A DNA stretch of 64,000 nt, from the NCBI GenBank assembly GCA_050699635.1, contig JBOHFK010000001.1:112730-176729 (forward strand), given 5' to 3'. The first letter of the stretch is position 1. Each line of letters starts with the position of its first letter. The notes under the pieces are model-generated. The model searched no databases. It saw only the letters and a program-made list of their open reading frames with translations, and had not been told where the DNA came from. The DNA comes from GCA-003244245 sp050699635 (GTDB lineage: Bacteria; Actinomycetota; Actinomycetes; Mycobacteriales; Pseudonocardiaceae). Both the position numbers and the translations under genes were made by a program. Positions 1 to 8,169 of the stretch are shown in pieces.

Positions 1-108
1 CTGGACGTCGCGCGGGCCTACGCCGATACCGGGGTGCGATACCTCGCGGTTGGCGCTCTCACCCATTCAGCTCAAGCCCTTGATCTCGGTCTGGATCTGG
101 ACGTCTGA
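1..108 (+). CDS. nadC: NadC C-terminal fragment (quinolinate phosphoribosyltransferase)
   Basis: Only the last 35 codons are inside the window; the gene begins upstream. The frame reads through VRYLAVGALTHSAQALDLGL to a TGA at 106-108. The segment [YI]xxVGALTHSxxxLDxxLD is the characteristic C-terminal strand of nicotinate-nucleotide pyrophosphorylase, which converts quinolinate and PRPP to nicotinate mononucleotide in de novo NAD synthesis. Lying just upstream of hisD matches the mycobacterial nadABC-his order. The identification rests on a short but distinctive tail. Confidence 0.85.
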   Translation: MDVARAYADTGVRYLAVGALTHSAQALDLGLDLDV

Positions 109-186
109 TCGCGGCCCTGACCTGGTGGGCGTGGGTATTATCAGAGGTTGCAACTGATTATATCCAGGTATCCTCGCCAGTGTTGG

Positions 187-366
187 CTAGCTGGGGCGGG
201 CGCCGCCCAGCATGGCCGCCAGCGCCGCGTGCCACTGCTCGTGGATCTGGTCGTCACCGCGCACGTTGCCGATTATCGTGCCGCACGCTGTGCAGAGCTT
301 CCCGGCTGACCGGAACTCATAGCCGGGCATCCGATCGATCAGCTCGCGAGCCATGTCTGGGGGCAT
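187..366 (-). CDS. Small hypothetical protein with a CxxC/HxxxH zinc-finger-like pattern
   Basis: A 59-residue product. I chose the ATG at 366 because a purine-rich GAGAGGA lies about 9 nt upstream; the same frame stays open to 510, which would give 107 residues. Cys25, Cys28, His42 and His46 form C-x2-C-x13-H-x3-H, consistent with one zinc-binding finger. No family was recognised. It sits alone between nadC and the carboxypeptidase gene on the reverse strand. A DNA- or protein-binding role would be a guess. Confidence 0.5.
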   Translation of the reverse strand: MPPDMARELIDRMPGYEFRSAGKLCTACGTIIGNVRGDDQIHEQWHAALAAMLGGARPS

Positions 367-522
367 GATGATCCATCCTCTCTTGGCAGGTCGGCCGTGG
401 ATGCGCTCGTGGTGGTCACCGCCACCCAGCTCGGTGCGCCAGTGGTCACCAGTGACCCTGAAGACCTCGCCCACCTGGCCTCCAGCCTTGGCGCCTAGCT
501 GGCGTTGCACCCACTCTGACCG

Positions 523-1800
523 TTAGCGCGGGGCGCAGTGGGAGCCGGTGATCCGGGGGACGCAGTCGGCATACTCCAGTAGCAGGTCTACCGCTTTGTC
601 GTTGCGGGCGGTCTCCCGATCGATCACGCTCGCCGGTGGGTAGAAGCCGCCCTGGGTCAGGCTGGTCGGGTACATCTCCAGCGTGAAGGACCAGATGTGG
701 TGCTGCGCCCACATCCAGTCGCCGATTGACCCGTCGGTGATGTACAGGTGACTGGACTGCTCCGGGGTGTAGCCATTGGTGGCCGCCAGCTCCACGCCCA
801 GCTTGCGGAAGGCCGCCGCATCAGATCCCGTCAGGCCCGGGCCGGTGTCGTTGGTGGTGAAGCCGTAGGGCCACAGCACCAGCTCGGAGAAGCTGTGGAA
901 GTCGATATGGGCCGTGATCTGCTGCACGCCACCGATCACCCGGCTGTTCACCCAATCCCGCAGCTGCGCGGTCTCGGGCGCGGAGAACGGGGCGCTGCCG
1001 TGGTAGCTGTCACTTCCGGGGTTGGCGCTCGACCCGCCGCAGCAGGCCCACTCGTCGCCCCAGTTCCGGTTGGTGTCGGTGCCGACGTCGGTGGTTCCCG
1101 GGATCGGCTGGCGGTTCTTGCGCCACAGCCCGAACAGACCGGTGGAGATGTCGTACTCCGCGCCATCCGGGTTGACCATTGGCGCCACCCAGATCTCCCG
1201 GGAGCGCATCATCCGGGTGATGGCCGGATCGGTGCCATAGCCTTGGGCCAGCCGACGCACGATGTGCAGGCACATCTCGACGGTGAGATGCTCACGGGCG
1301 TGCTGGGCGCAGCTGAACAGCACCTCGGGCTCGTGCTTGTCGGTGCGTACCTCGTCGCTGAGCTTCACCAGCAGCAATGGGCGGTCCTGTGCCGAGCGGC
1401 CGTAGCTGGAGACCACGACCTGGTTGGGGTGCGCGGCGGCCAGCGCGTTCAGCTCGCCGGTGAGCTCGCGGTAGTTGTGGTAACCCTGGTACCCGACCGG
1501 GAACTCGCCGGGTCCCACCGGCACCGGTGCCGCCACTGCCAGCGGGATCAACCGCAGCCCGCTGGCTCGTAACCGGTCGGCCTGCGCCGGCGTGGCCAGG
1601 ACCTCGAGATAATCGCTGCCGCCGCTGAGCACCTCGGCTCCCTGGCGTACCACGGCGTTGCGCGCAGCTGAGCTGTCTGCCCCCACCACCCGGTAGGTCA
1701 CCGGTGGCGACGGCGCGGGATCGGGCGGCGCCGCGGTCGCGGAGAGCGGAACGCCCAACGCGAGCAGGCCCAACACCACGATCACGGCAACCCGGCGCAT
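523..1800 (-). CDS. Secreted M14-family zinc carboxypeptidase
   Basis: About 425 residues. The start at 1800 (or ATG 1806) is chosen because it gives a clean signal peptide: MRR, a run of Val/Leu, then an SATA-A cleavage region; the frame upstream only reads through repeats. M14 hallmarks in order are HARE (His-x-x-Glu zinc ligands) in CAQHAREHLT, the substrate-binding NRNW, the third zinc His in HIDFHSFSE, and the catalytic Glu in SFTLEMYP. It should remove C-terminal residues from peptides outside the cell. An N-terminal propeptide-like stretch precedes the catalytic domain. It is divergent from hisD, with repeats between them, and is not linked to histidine synthesis by function. Confidence 0.88.
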   Translation of the reverse strand: MRRVAVIVVLGLLALGVPLSATAAPPDPAPSPPVTYRVVGADSSAARNAVVRQGAEVLSGGSDYLEVLATPAQADRLRASGLRLIPLAVAAPVPVGPGEFPVGYQGYHNYRELTGELNALAAAHPNQVVVSSYGRSAQDRPLLLVKLSDEVRTDKHEPEVLFSCAQHAREHLTVEMCLHIVRRLAQGYGTDPAITRMMRSREIWVAPMVNPDGAEYDISTGLFGLWRKNRQPIPGTTDVGTDTNRNWGDEWACCGGSSANPGSDSYHGSAPFSAPETAQLRDWVNSRVIGGVQQITAHIDFHSFSELVLWPYGFTTNDTGPGLTGSDAAAFRKLGVELAATNGYTPEQSSHLYITDGSIGDWMWAQHHIWSFTLEMYPTSLTQGGFYPPASVIDRETARNDKAVDLLLEYADCVPRITGSHCAPR

Positions 1801-1837
1801 CGACATCGAGCGGAGCGTAACCACCGCCGCCGCCTGC

Positions 1838-1898
1838 GCATTCAGCGGGCTGAGCGTGGTAATTCGAGGCGGATAACCCCGCCGAGCCCGCTCGATGC
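1838..1898. repeat. Imperfect palindromic repeat, family A copy 1
   Basis: An interrupted palindrome of about 60 bp. The left arm is GCATTCAGCGGGCTGAGC and the right arm GCCGAGCCCGCTCGATGC, with a TAACCCC block inside. The same arm sequence recurs at 7424-7492 and 25558-25617. It lies between the divergent carboxypeptidase and hisD genes. Confidence 0.75.
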
Positions 1899-1906
1899 AC
1901 TGTGGC

Positions 1907-1962
1907 TGTTGAGACAGCACTGTTGAGACAGCACTGTTGAGACAGCACTGTTGAAATAGCAC
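1907..1962. repeat. Four tandem 14-bp repeats upstream of hisD
   Basis: Unit TGTTGAGACAGCAC occurs at 1907-1920, 1921-1934 and 1935-1948, with a variant TGTTGAAATAGCAC at 1949-1962. The array ends 40 bp before the hisD start and occupies where its promoter would be expected. It could be a binding array or a minisatellite. Confidence 0.85.
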
Positions 1963-2002
1963 TGTGCTCGTGTAAGTCGGCAGGCGCATTAGGGTGGAGC
2001 CC

Positions 2003-3328
2003 ATGCTTGGACGTACGGATTTGCGGGGTGGGTTGCCGGGCGTCGCGGCGTTGCGGGGGATGTTGCCGCGGGCTGAGGTGGACGTCGACGCGGTGGCCCA
2101 TCAGGTGGCACCAGTGATCGACGCGGTGCGCGACCGGGGAATCGCGGCGGTACTGGAATTCAGCGAGCGCTTCGATGGGGTGCGGCCGACAACCGTCCGG
2201 GTGCCGGCCAGCGCGCTGCGCGCGGAGCTGGAGCAGCTGGACCCCGCGGTGCGGGCCGCGCTGGAGGAGTCCATCGCCCGGGTCCGCCGGGCTCACGCCG
2301 ACCAGCGGCGCAGCGAGACGATCACCCAGGTGGTGCCCGGTGGGAGCGTCACGCAGCGATGGATGCCGGTGGCGCGAGTCGGGCTCTACGCACCCGGTGG
2401 GCTGGCGGTGTACCCGTCCACTGTGGTGATGAATGTGGTACCCGCGCAGGTGGCCGGGGTGGCGTCGCTGGTGGTGTGCTCCCCGCCGCAGGCCTCCCAC
2501 GGTGGCCGGCCACACCCGACGGTGCTCGCCGCGGCTGCGCTGCTCGGGGTGGATGAAGTGTGGGCGGTCGGCGGTGCCCAGGCCGTCGCGCTGCTCGCCT
2601 TCGGCGGGACGGACACCGACGGCATGCCGCTGGATCCGGTGGACATGGTCACCGGTCCCGGCAACATCTATCTCACCGCAGCCAAACGCGCGCTGCGCGG
2701 CATGATCGGCATCGACGCCGAGGCCGGTCCCACCGAGATCGCCATCCTGGCCGACAGCAGCGCCGACCCGGTGCACGTCGCCGCTGATCTGATCTCCCAG
2801 GCCGAGCACGACACGCTGGCCGCCAGCGTGCTGGTCACCGACTCGGTGCCGCTCGCCGACGCTGTCGACGCGCAGCTGCACCTGCAGGTCGCGGCCACCA
2901 AGCACACCGAGCGGATCCGCACCGCGCTGACCGGTCGACAGTCCGGCTGCATCCTGGTGGCCGATGTGGACGCTGGGCTCTGCGTGGTGGACACCTACGC
3001 GGCCGAGCACCTGGAGGTCCAGACTCGCGACGCTGCCGCGGTGGCCCGCCGGGTGCGCAACGCCGGGGCGATCTTCGTCGGCCCGTACGCGCCGGTCTCG
3101 CTGGGCGACTACTGCGCCGGCTCGAACCACGTACTGCCCACTGGAGGCTGTGCCCGGCACTCGGCAGGGCTGTCCGTGCAGACCTTCCTGCGCGGCGTGC
3201 AGCTCATCGAATACGACGAGGACGCACTGTTCAAGGTCGCCGACCACGTCGTAGCCCTGGCCGAAGCCGAAGACCTCCCCGCGCACGGCCAAGCGATCAC
3301 CGCCCGCTTCCCCGAACCGTCCCATTGA
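2003..3328 (+). CDS. hisD: Histidinol dehydrogenase
   Basis: A 441-residue enzyme oxidising L-histidinol to L-histidine in two NAD-dependent steps, the last reactions of the pathway. The ATG at 2003 is preferred, with AGGGTGG 5 nt before it; an in-frame GTG at 1994 would add three residues. Landmarks are GPGNIYLTAAKR, the zinc-ligand segment SQAEHDTLAAS, the catalytic Glu-His in YAAEHLEVQT, GDYCAGSNHVLPTGG, and a C-terminal zinc His in LPAHGQAI. Length matches the family. It is followed by hisC and hisB on the same strand, forming the first half of the split his cluster. Confidence 0.97.
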   Translation: MLGRTDLRGGLPGVAALRGMLPRAEVDVDAVAHQVAPVIDAVRDRGIAAVLEFSERFDGVRPTTVRVPASALRAELEQLDPAVRAALEESIARVRRAHADQRRSETITQVVPGGSVTQRWMPVARVGLYAPGGLAVYPSTVVMNVVPAQVAGVASLVVCSPPQASHGGRPHPTVLAAAALLGVDEVWAVGGAQAVALLAFGGTDTDGMPLDPVDMVTGPGNIYLTAAKRALRGMIGIDAEAGPTEIAILADSSADPVHVAADLISQAEHDTLAASVLVTDSVPLADAVDAQLHLQVAATKHTERIRTALTGRQSGCILVADVDAGLCVVDTYAAEHLEVQTRDAAAVARRVRNAGAIFVGPYAPVSLGDYCAGSNHVLPTGGCARHSAGLSVQTFLRGVQLIEYDEDALFKVADHVVALAEAEDLPAHGQAITARFPEPSH

Positions 3329-3350
3329 CCCCATCCACCAGCCCCGGAAA

Positions 3351-3416
3351 CCCCGACATGGAGACATATCGGGGTGATGAGGCCCCTGAAAACCCCGACA
3401 TGGCTCCATATCGGGG
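3351..3416. repeat. Two direct copies of a 24-bp hairpin at the hisD-hisC junction
   Basis: Copies at 3351-3374 and 3393-3416 begin CCCCGACATGG and end CATATCGGGG, each able to fold with about 10-bp arms and one mismatch. Their period is 42 bp. They fall just after the hisD stop and before the chosen hisC start. The hisC frame is open through them, so they would be translated if a TTG at 3325 were used. Confidence 0.8.
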
Positions 3417-3456
3417 GGATGGGGTCGCGGAGCGGGGCGGCGGGGTGGGGGGTGGG

Positions 3457-4551
3457 GTGACGCTGGGGGAGCTGCCGTTGCGGGAGGAGTTGCGGGGGTG
3501 TAGCCCCTATGGGGCGCCACAGCTGGACGTGCTGGTGCGGCTGAACACCAACGAGAACCCGCACCCGCCGCCGCCCGGCCTGGTTGCCGACGTCGCTGCG
3601 GCGGTGCAGCGGGCGGCGGGAAACCTGCACCGCTACCCCGACCGCGACGCCCTCGCGCTGCGCACCGACCTGGCCCGATACCTCGCCGGGCGGACCGGCG
3701 TCCCGCTGTCCGCGGCGAACCTGTGGGCGGCCAACGGGTCCAATGAGATCATCCAGCAGCTGCTGCAGGCCTTCGGCGGGCCCGGACGCACCGCGCTGGG
3801 CTTCACGCCGTCCTACTCGATGCATCCGATCATCTCGGCCGGTACCCGCACTCAGTGGTTGCCAGCGCCACGCAGGGCGGACTTCTCCCTGGACCCGGTC
3901 GAGGCCGTGGCGGCCATCGAGAAGCACCGGCCCGACGTGCTTTTCGTCACCAGCCCGAACAACCCTACGGGGCAGTCGATACCGCCCACCGACCTCGCCG
4001 CGGTGATCACCGCCGCGTCGGGCATCGTGGTGGTCGACGAGGCCTACGGCGAGTTCAGCGCGCGACCGAGCGCCGTCGGGCTGCTCGAGCAGTTCGCCGA
4101 CCGGCTGGTGATCTGTCGGACGATGAGCAAGGCGTTCGCCTTCGCGGGGGGACGGCTGGGCTACCTAGCCGCCGCGCCCGCCGTGGTCGATGCGCTGCTC
4201 CTGGTGCGGCTGCCCTACCACCTTTCCGCGCTCACCCAGGTGGCGGCCAGGGCCGCGCTGCGGCACGGATCATCCACACTGGAGTCCGTGGCGGGGCTGG
4301 TGGCCGAGCGGGAGCGCGTCGCCACGGCGCTGCGCGAGTTGGGCGCCCAGGTGGTGCCCTCCGACGCCAACTTCATCCTGTTCGGACGGTTCGCCGACGC
4401 ACCAGCCGCCTGGCAGAATTATCTCGACCAGAGTGTGCTGATCCGCGATGTGGGGATCCCGGGTCACCTGCGGGTCACGGTAGGGACTCCGGCGGAGAAT
4501 GACGCTTTCCTGGCCGCGAGCGCGGCAGTTCTAGCGCGGGAGCAACAGTGA
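3457..4551 (+). CDS. hisC: Histidinol-phosphate aminotransferase
   Basis: A 364-residue PLP enzyme transferring an amino group from glutamate to imidazole-acetol phosphate. The GTG at 3457 is chosen because family similarity begins at LGELPLREELRG..PYGAPQLDV; the open frame back to 3325 is low-complexity repeat sequence. Visible landmarks are RLNTNENPH, SPNNPTG for cofactor and substrate binding, VVVDEAYGEF with the PLP-contacting Asp, and the Schiff-base Lys in CRTMSKAFAFAGGRLGY. It overlaps hisB by 4 bp (GTGA), so translation is probably coupled. The exact start is uncertain because the upstream region is G-rich. Confidence 0.95.
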   Translation: MTLGELPLREELRGCSPYGAPQLDVLVRLNTNENPHPPPPGLVADVAAAVQRAAGNLHRYPDRDALALRTDLARYLAGRTGVPLSAANLWAANGSNEIIQQLLQAFGGPGRTALGFTPSYSMHPIISAGTRTQWLPAPRRADFSLDPVEAVAAIEKHRPDVLFVTSPNNPTGQSIPPTDLAAVITAASGIVVVDEAYGEFSARPSAVGLLEQFADRLVICRTMSKAFAFAGGRLGYLAAAPAVVDALLLVRLPYHLSALTQVAARAALRHGSSTLESVAGLVAERERVATALRELGAQVVPSDANFILFGRFADAPAAWQNYLDQSVLIRDVGIPGHLRVTVGTPAENDAFLAASAAVLAREQQ

Positions 4552-5147
4552 GCCGCACGGCCCGGATCGAGCGAGTGACCAAGGAGTCCTCGGTGCTCGT
4601 CGAACTCGACCTCGACGGTACCGGAACCACCGAGGTGAGCACGGGTATCCCGTTCTTCGATCACATGCTCACCTCGTTGGGTAAGCACGCCGCGTTCGAC
4701 CTGGTCATCCGTGCCACCGGTGACGTCGAGGTCGACGCCCACCACACCGTCGAGGACGTCGCCATCGTGCTGGGTCAGGCGCTACGAGAGGCGCTGGGGG
4801 ACAAATCGGGCATCCGGCGTTTCGGGGATGCCTGGGTACCGATGGATGAGACCCTGGCGCACGCGGCGGTGGACGTGTCCGGGCGCCCCTACTGTGTGCA
4901 CACCGGCGAGCCTGAGGTGCTGGCCGGTTTCGTCGTCAGCGGTGACTATCCCACCGTGCTCAACCGGCACGTCTTCGAGACACTGGCCTTCCACGCGCAG
5001 CTCGCGGTGCACATCCGGGTAGTACATGGCCGGGACCCGCACCACATCACCGAGGCGCAGTACAAAGCGTTGGCTCGGGCGCTGCGCGCCGCGGTTGAGC
5101 CCGACCCACGAGCCGGTGGGGTGCCCTCCACCAAGGGCGTGCTGTGA
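4548..5147 (+). CDS. hisB: Imidazoleglycerol-phosphate dehydratase
   Basis: A 199-residue monofunctional dehydratase converting imidazole glycerol phosphate to imidazole-acetol phosphate. It lacks the phosphatase domain of the enterobacterial fusion, as usual in actinobacteria. Metal-binding motifs are FFDHML, DAHHTVEDVAIVLG and the C-terminal HHITEAQYKALARALR. The GTG start overlaps the hisC stop by 4 bp. The gene ends 7 bp before the convergent SPFH gene, where the his cluster is interrupted. Confidence 0.96.
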   Translation: MSRTARIERVTKESSVLVELDLDGTGTTEVSTGIPFFDHMLTSLGKHAAFDLVIRATGDVEVDAHHTVEDVAIVLGQALREALGDKSGIRRFGDAWVPMDETLAHAAVDVSGRPYCVHTGEPEVLAGFVVSGDYPTVLNRHVFETLAFHAQLAVHIRVVHGRDPHHITEAQYKALARALRAAVEPDPRAGGVPSTKGVL

Positions 5148-5154
5148 GGCTGGA

Positions 5155-6270
5155 CTACGTCCCACCGTTGTCCCCGATCGTCGATCCCTTGCTGGTGGCC
5201 GTGGGCGAGGCGGCAGCACGGGTCTGCGATGGGTCTGCAGGGTCCGGGTGATGCGAGCTGAGCTGGCCGACGCCGTCGGGTTCCGTGGCATCGGCGACGG
5301 CCTCGGCGGCTGCCTCCGCGGCCTGGGCGGCGTCGGCGGCGGCCTTGGTGGCCCGCTGCTCGTCCGACGGGGAGATCTCACGGCTGGCCGGGGACCTGGG
5401 GAGGGCTTCGGTGAATGCGCGGGAGACCCCCTGGAGCGCGGAGGTGACCTCACTGGGGATCACCCAGAACGTGTTGCCCGGTCCCTGGGCGAGCTGCGGC
5501 AGCATCTGGAGGTACTGGTAGGCGAGCAGCTTGGGGTCGGGGTCGTTGCGGTGGACGGCCTGGAAGACCTGCTCGATGGACTGCGCCTGGCCTTCGGCCT
5601 TGAGGATCGCCGCGGTCCGGTCGCCTTCGGCGCGCAGGATCGCGCCCTGCTTGTCACCTTCGGCGGTGAGGATCTGGGACTGGCGCTGGCCTTCGGCGGA
5701 CAGGATGGCGGCGCGCTTGTCCCGCTCGGCGCGCATCTGCTTCTCCATCGCGTCCTTGATACTTTTCGGCGGGTCGATGGCCTTGATCTCCACCCGGTTG
5801 ACCCGGATGCCCCACTTGCCGGTGGCCTCGTCGAGCACGCCGCGTAACTGGCTGTTGATATTGTCACGGGAGGTGAGTGTTCGCTCCAGGTCCATGGAGC
5901 CGACGACGTTGCGCAATGTCGTGACCGTGAGTTGCTCGACGGCCTGGAGGTAGTTGGCGATCTCGTAGGCGGCCGACCGGGGGTCGGTCACCTGGAAGTA
6001 CAGCACGGTGTCTATCTCGACGACCAGGTTGTCCTCGGTGATGACCGGCTGGGGCATGAACGACACGACCTGCTCCCGCAGGTCGATCATCGGGTAGACC
6101 CGGTCGATGTAGGGGATGACGAAGCTCAGGCCCGGTCGCAGCGTGCGGTGGTAGCGGCCGAGCCGTTCCACGTTGCGGGCACGGGCCTGCGGCACGATGC
6201 GCACCGCCCGCAGCACGGTGAGCACGGCGAACAGAGCGATGATCAGTCCTGCGATCAGCACGGCTTCCAT
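5155..6270 (-). CDS. SPFH/band-7 membrane protein, QmcA/stomatin-like
   Basis: A 371-residue protein with one N-terminal membrane helix (roughly residues 3-22), then a band-7/PHB domain containing RLGRYHRTLRPGLSFVIPYI and DPRSAAYEIANYLQAVEQL. An Ala/Glu-rich coiled-coil region follows, with repeated SAEGQ/TAEGD/RAEGD segments, and a Ser/Ala-rich low-complexity tail. Proteins of this family form flotillin-like oligomers at the membrane and partner NfeD proteins. Here an nfeD gene ends 3 nt upstream, so the two form a small operon. A role in membrane organisation or protease regulation is inferred from the family. Confidence 0.88.
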   Translation of the reverse strand: MEAVLIAGLIIALFAVLTVLRAVRIVPQARARNVERLGRYHRTLRPGLSFVIPYIDRVYPMIDLREQVVSFMPQPVITEDNLVVEIDTVLYFQVTDPRSAAYEIANYLQAVEQLTVTTLRNVVGSMDLERTLTSRDNINSQLRGVLDEATGKWGIRVNRVEIKAIDPPKSIKDAMEKQMRAERDKRAAILSAEGQRQSQILTAEGDKQGAILRAEGDRTAAILKAEGQAQSIEQVFQAVHRNDPDPKLLAYQYLQMLPQLAQGPGNTFWVIPSEVTSALQGVSRAFTEALPRSPASREISPSDEQRATKAAADAAQAAEAAAEAVADATEPDGVGQLSSHHPDPADPSQTRAAASPTATSKGSTIGDNGGT

Positions 6271-6273
6271 GGA

Positions 6274-6705
6274 TCACTCCCTGGGGTAGACGAGTGCGGT
6301 GGCGCCTCTGATCTCCATGACATCGACGGTCGCTCCGGTGGGGATCACCATCGTCTCGTCGTAGGCGCGGGCCGTCCATTCCTCGCCGTCGATGCGGACC
6401 CTGCCGGCCACCCCGGTCACGTCCTGGACGACGCGAGCCGGTTTGCCGACCAGCGCGTCCACCCCGAAGCGCTCGAGCCGGGGCTGGAGCAGGTGCCGTT
6501 GGGCGATGGGCCGGACCAGTACGACGCCGACCGCGGCGCAGAGGGTGAACACCACGAGTTGAAGGGCGAGCGGAAGCCCGAGCGCGGCCGCCAGCGACGT
6601 GATTAAGGCGGCTCCGCCGAGGAGCCCCAGCGCGGCGGTGAAGGTGAAGATCTCGGCTGTCCCCAGCGCCACTGCGAGGATCAACCAGATGACCCATACG
6701 CCCAT
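6274..6705 (-). CDS. NfeD-like membrane protein
   Basis: A 143-residue protein. The ATG at 6705 has AGGAGG 5 nt upstream, much better than the ORF's upstream extension. Two or three hydrophobic helices fill residues 1-60, followed by a soluble C-terminal OB-fold-like domain (LVGKPARVVQDVTGVAGRVRIDGEEW) typical of NfeD. It lies directly upstream of the SPFH gene on the same strand, the classic NfeD/stomatin pairing. The pair is placed inside the histidine cluster on the opposite strand. Confidence 0.85.
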   Translation of the reverse strand: MGVWVIWLILAVALGTAEIFTFTAALGLLGGAALITSLAAALGLPLALQLVVFTLCAAVGVVLVRPIAQRHLLQPRLERFGVDALVGKPARVVQDVTGVAGRVRIDGEEWTARAYDETMVIPTGATVDVMEIRGATALVYPRE

Positions 6706-6898
6706 GTAGCCCTCCTGAACGGCCCCCGACTCACGGGTGCGGGCGTAACGACTGCTGGTCGGCAACCCTGCGCCCATGACCTACCGGAGGCACCTCACCA
6801 GTCCACCACTGCCGGCAGTCCGCGTCCAGGATGACCGTTTCGGGCGGCTCCCGGAACTAGAGTGGTTCAACCCCCTGCAGCCGGCGTGACCAAGCGGG

Positions 6899-7426
6899 TC
6901 AGCCGGGTGGCAGGCCGTACCTGCGTACCGCGACGGGCATCACCGGGTACCGCCCCTCGTAGATCCGTTGATGCAGCTCCGCTTCGACGATGGCGCGCAC
7001 GATCGGTAGTTGCCGATTGGCGTCGTCGATGCTGGTCACCTGCAGTGGCCAGTCCCCGGCAGTCGAGCCACGCAGGTGGGCGTGGTTGAAGCTGCGCTGG
7101 AACCAGGCGATCACCTGGACTGGTGTGACCGGGCCACCGTGCCGGGAGACGGCCTCCCGTTGCCGGGGCCACGACAGCTCCCAGTGCTCGCCCACGCTGC
7201 CGTCGCCCTGCTCGACACTGCGGCAGGTCATATCGCCGGTGTTCTCCAGAAACGCCGCGTTCGCCTCGGCGAAGACGCCGCGGATCACCGGATCGAGCAA
7301 CTCCACCGCCCGCCGGAACACCCCCACCCGCTCCGGCCACGACCTCGCGCCCTCATAACGACGCTCAACAAGATCCGCCAGGTGCCGCATCAGATCCTCT
7401 TCGCGCACCATCACAGGATGACGCAT
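6899..7426 (-). CDS. Conserved-looking hypothetical protein, 175 aa
   Basis: A soluble protein with no signal peptide or membrane helix and no domain I can name. It is rich in Arg, Glu and Trp, with the most structured-looking stretch around VIAWFQRSFNHAHLRG and IVRAIVEAELHQRIYEGRYPVMPV. The first ATG (7424-7426) lies inside the palindromic repeat at 7424-7492; an in-frame ATG at 7411 is an alternative start. Neither has a clear ribosome-binding site. It is divergent from hisH. Function unknown. Confidence 0.55.
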   Translation of the reverse strand: MRHPVMVREEDLMRHLADLVERRYEGARSWPERVGVFRRAVELLDPVIRGVFAEANAAFLENTGDMTCRSVEQGDGSVGEHWELSWPRQREAVSRHGGPVTPVQVIAWFQRSFNHAHLRGSTAGDWPLQVTSIDDANRQLPIVRAIVEAELHQRIYEGRYPVMPVAVRRYGLPPG

Positions 7427-7492
7427 TGAGCGGGCTCAGCGGGGTTACTGCCACCTCATTACCCCGCTGAGCCCCGCTGAGCCCGCTGAATG
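7424..7492. repeat. Palindromic repeat, family A copy 2 (best copy)
   Basis: A near-perfect interrupted palindrome. The left arm runs CATTGAGCGGGCTCAGCGGG and the right arm CCCCGCTGAGCCCGCTGAAT, with an extra internal CCCCGCTGAG copy and a short spacer. It fills the gap between hisH and the divergent hypothetical gene and overlaps the first possible start codon of the latter. Confidence 0.85.
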
Positions 7493-7514
7493 CGGATGGG
7501 GGCAAGGTGGGGGA

Positions 7515-8144
7515 GTGCGCGATGTGGTGGTGTTGGATTACGGGTCGGGGAATCTGCGGTCGGCCGAGCGGGCGTTGCGGCGGGCCGGCGCGGACGTGGT
7601 GGTCACCGCTGACGTTGCTGCCGCACTGAACGCCACCGGGCTGGTGGTGCCGGGAGTCGGGGCTTTCGCCGCGTGCATGGCTGGGCTGCGTTCGGTGCGT
7701 GGTGACCGGATCATCGGTCGCCGGTTGGCCGGCGGGCGCCCCGTGCTGGGGATCTGCGTCGGGATGCAGGTGTTGTTCAGCCGCGGCGTCGAGCACGGTG
7801 TGCAGACCGACGGGTGCGGTGAGTGGCCCGGGACCGTAGAGCGGTTGAAGGCCGATGTGCTGCCGCACATGGGATGGAACACTGTGGCGCCACCGGCGGG
7901 CTCGCGGCTGTTCGCCGGCCTCGACGGCGACGCCCGGTTCTACTTCGTGCATTCCTACGCCGCCCGCCGCTGGGAGTTGGAGAGCTCAGAGCCGCTGGCG
8001 CCGCCCCTGGTGAGCTGGGCTGAGCACGGCGAGCCGTTCGTCGCCGCGGTGGAGAACGGGCCGCTGTGGGCAACCCAGTTCCATCCCGAGAAATCCGGCG
8101 ACGCCGGCGCGCAGCTCCTGCGCAACTGGATTGAGACCTTGTAA
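7515..8144 (+). CDS. hisH: Imidazole glycerol phosphate synthase, glutaminase subunit
   Basis: A 209-residue class I glutamine amidotransferase that supplies ammonia to HisF. It shows VVLDYGSGNLRS at the N-terminus, the nucleophile elbow GICVGMQVLF with the catalytic Cys, and the C-terminal catalytic His-Glu in ATQFHPEKSG. The GTG start at 7515 follows a GGTGGGGGA stretch. It opens the second half of the split his cluster (hisH-priA-hisF-hisI), all on the plus strand. Confidence 0.96.
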   Translation: MRDVVVLDYGSGNLRSAERALRRAGADVVVTADVAAALNATGLVVPGVGAFAACMAGLRSVRGDRIIGRRLAGGRPVLGICVGMQVLFSRGVEHGVQTDGCGEWPGTVERLKADVLPHMGWNTVAPPAGSRLFAGLDGDARFYFVHSYAARRWELESSEPLAPPLVSWAEHGEPFVAAVENGPLWATQFHPEKSGDAGAQLLRNWIETL

Positions 8145-8169
8145 GAGGAGCTCAGGCTAGGGTGGCTGG

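Noticed and set aside
1907..1962. CRISPR-like array
   Set aside because: This and the other tandem repeats (31127-31201, 16915-16980, 39404-39583) are directly adjoining with no spacers, and no cas genes are present.
1292..3520. Long minus-strand open frame of 742 codons across hisD
   Set aside because: It runs antisense to hisD, is Arg/His/Pro-rich and shows no family motif; high GC makes such shadow frames common.
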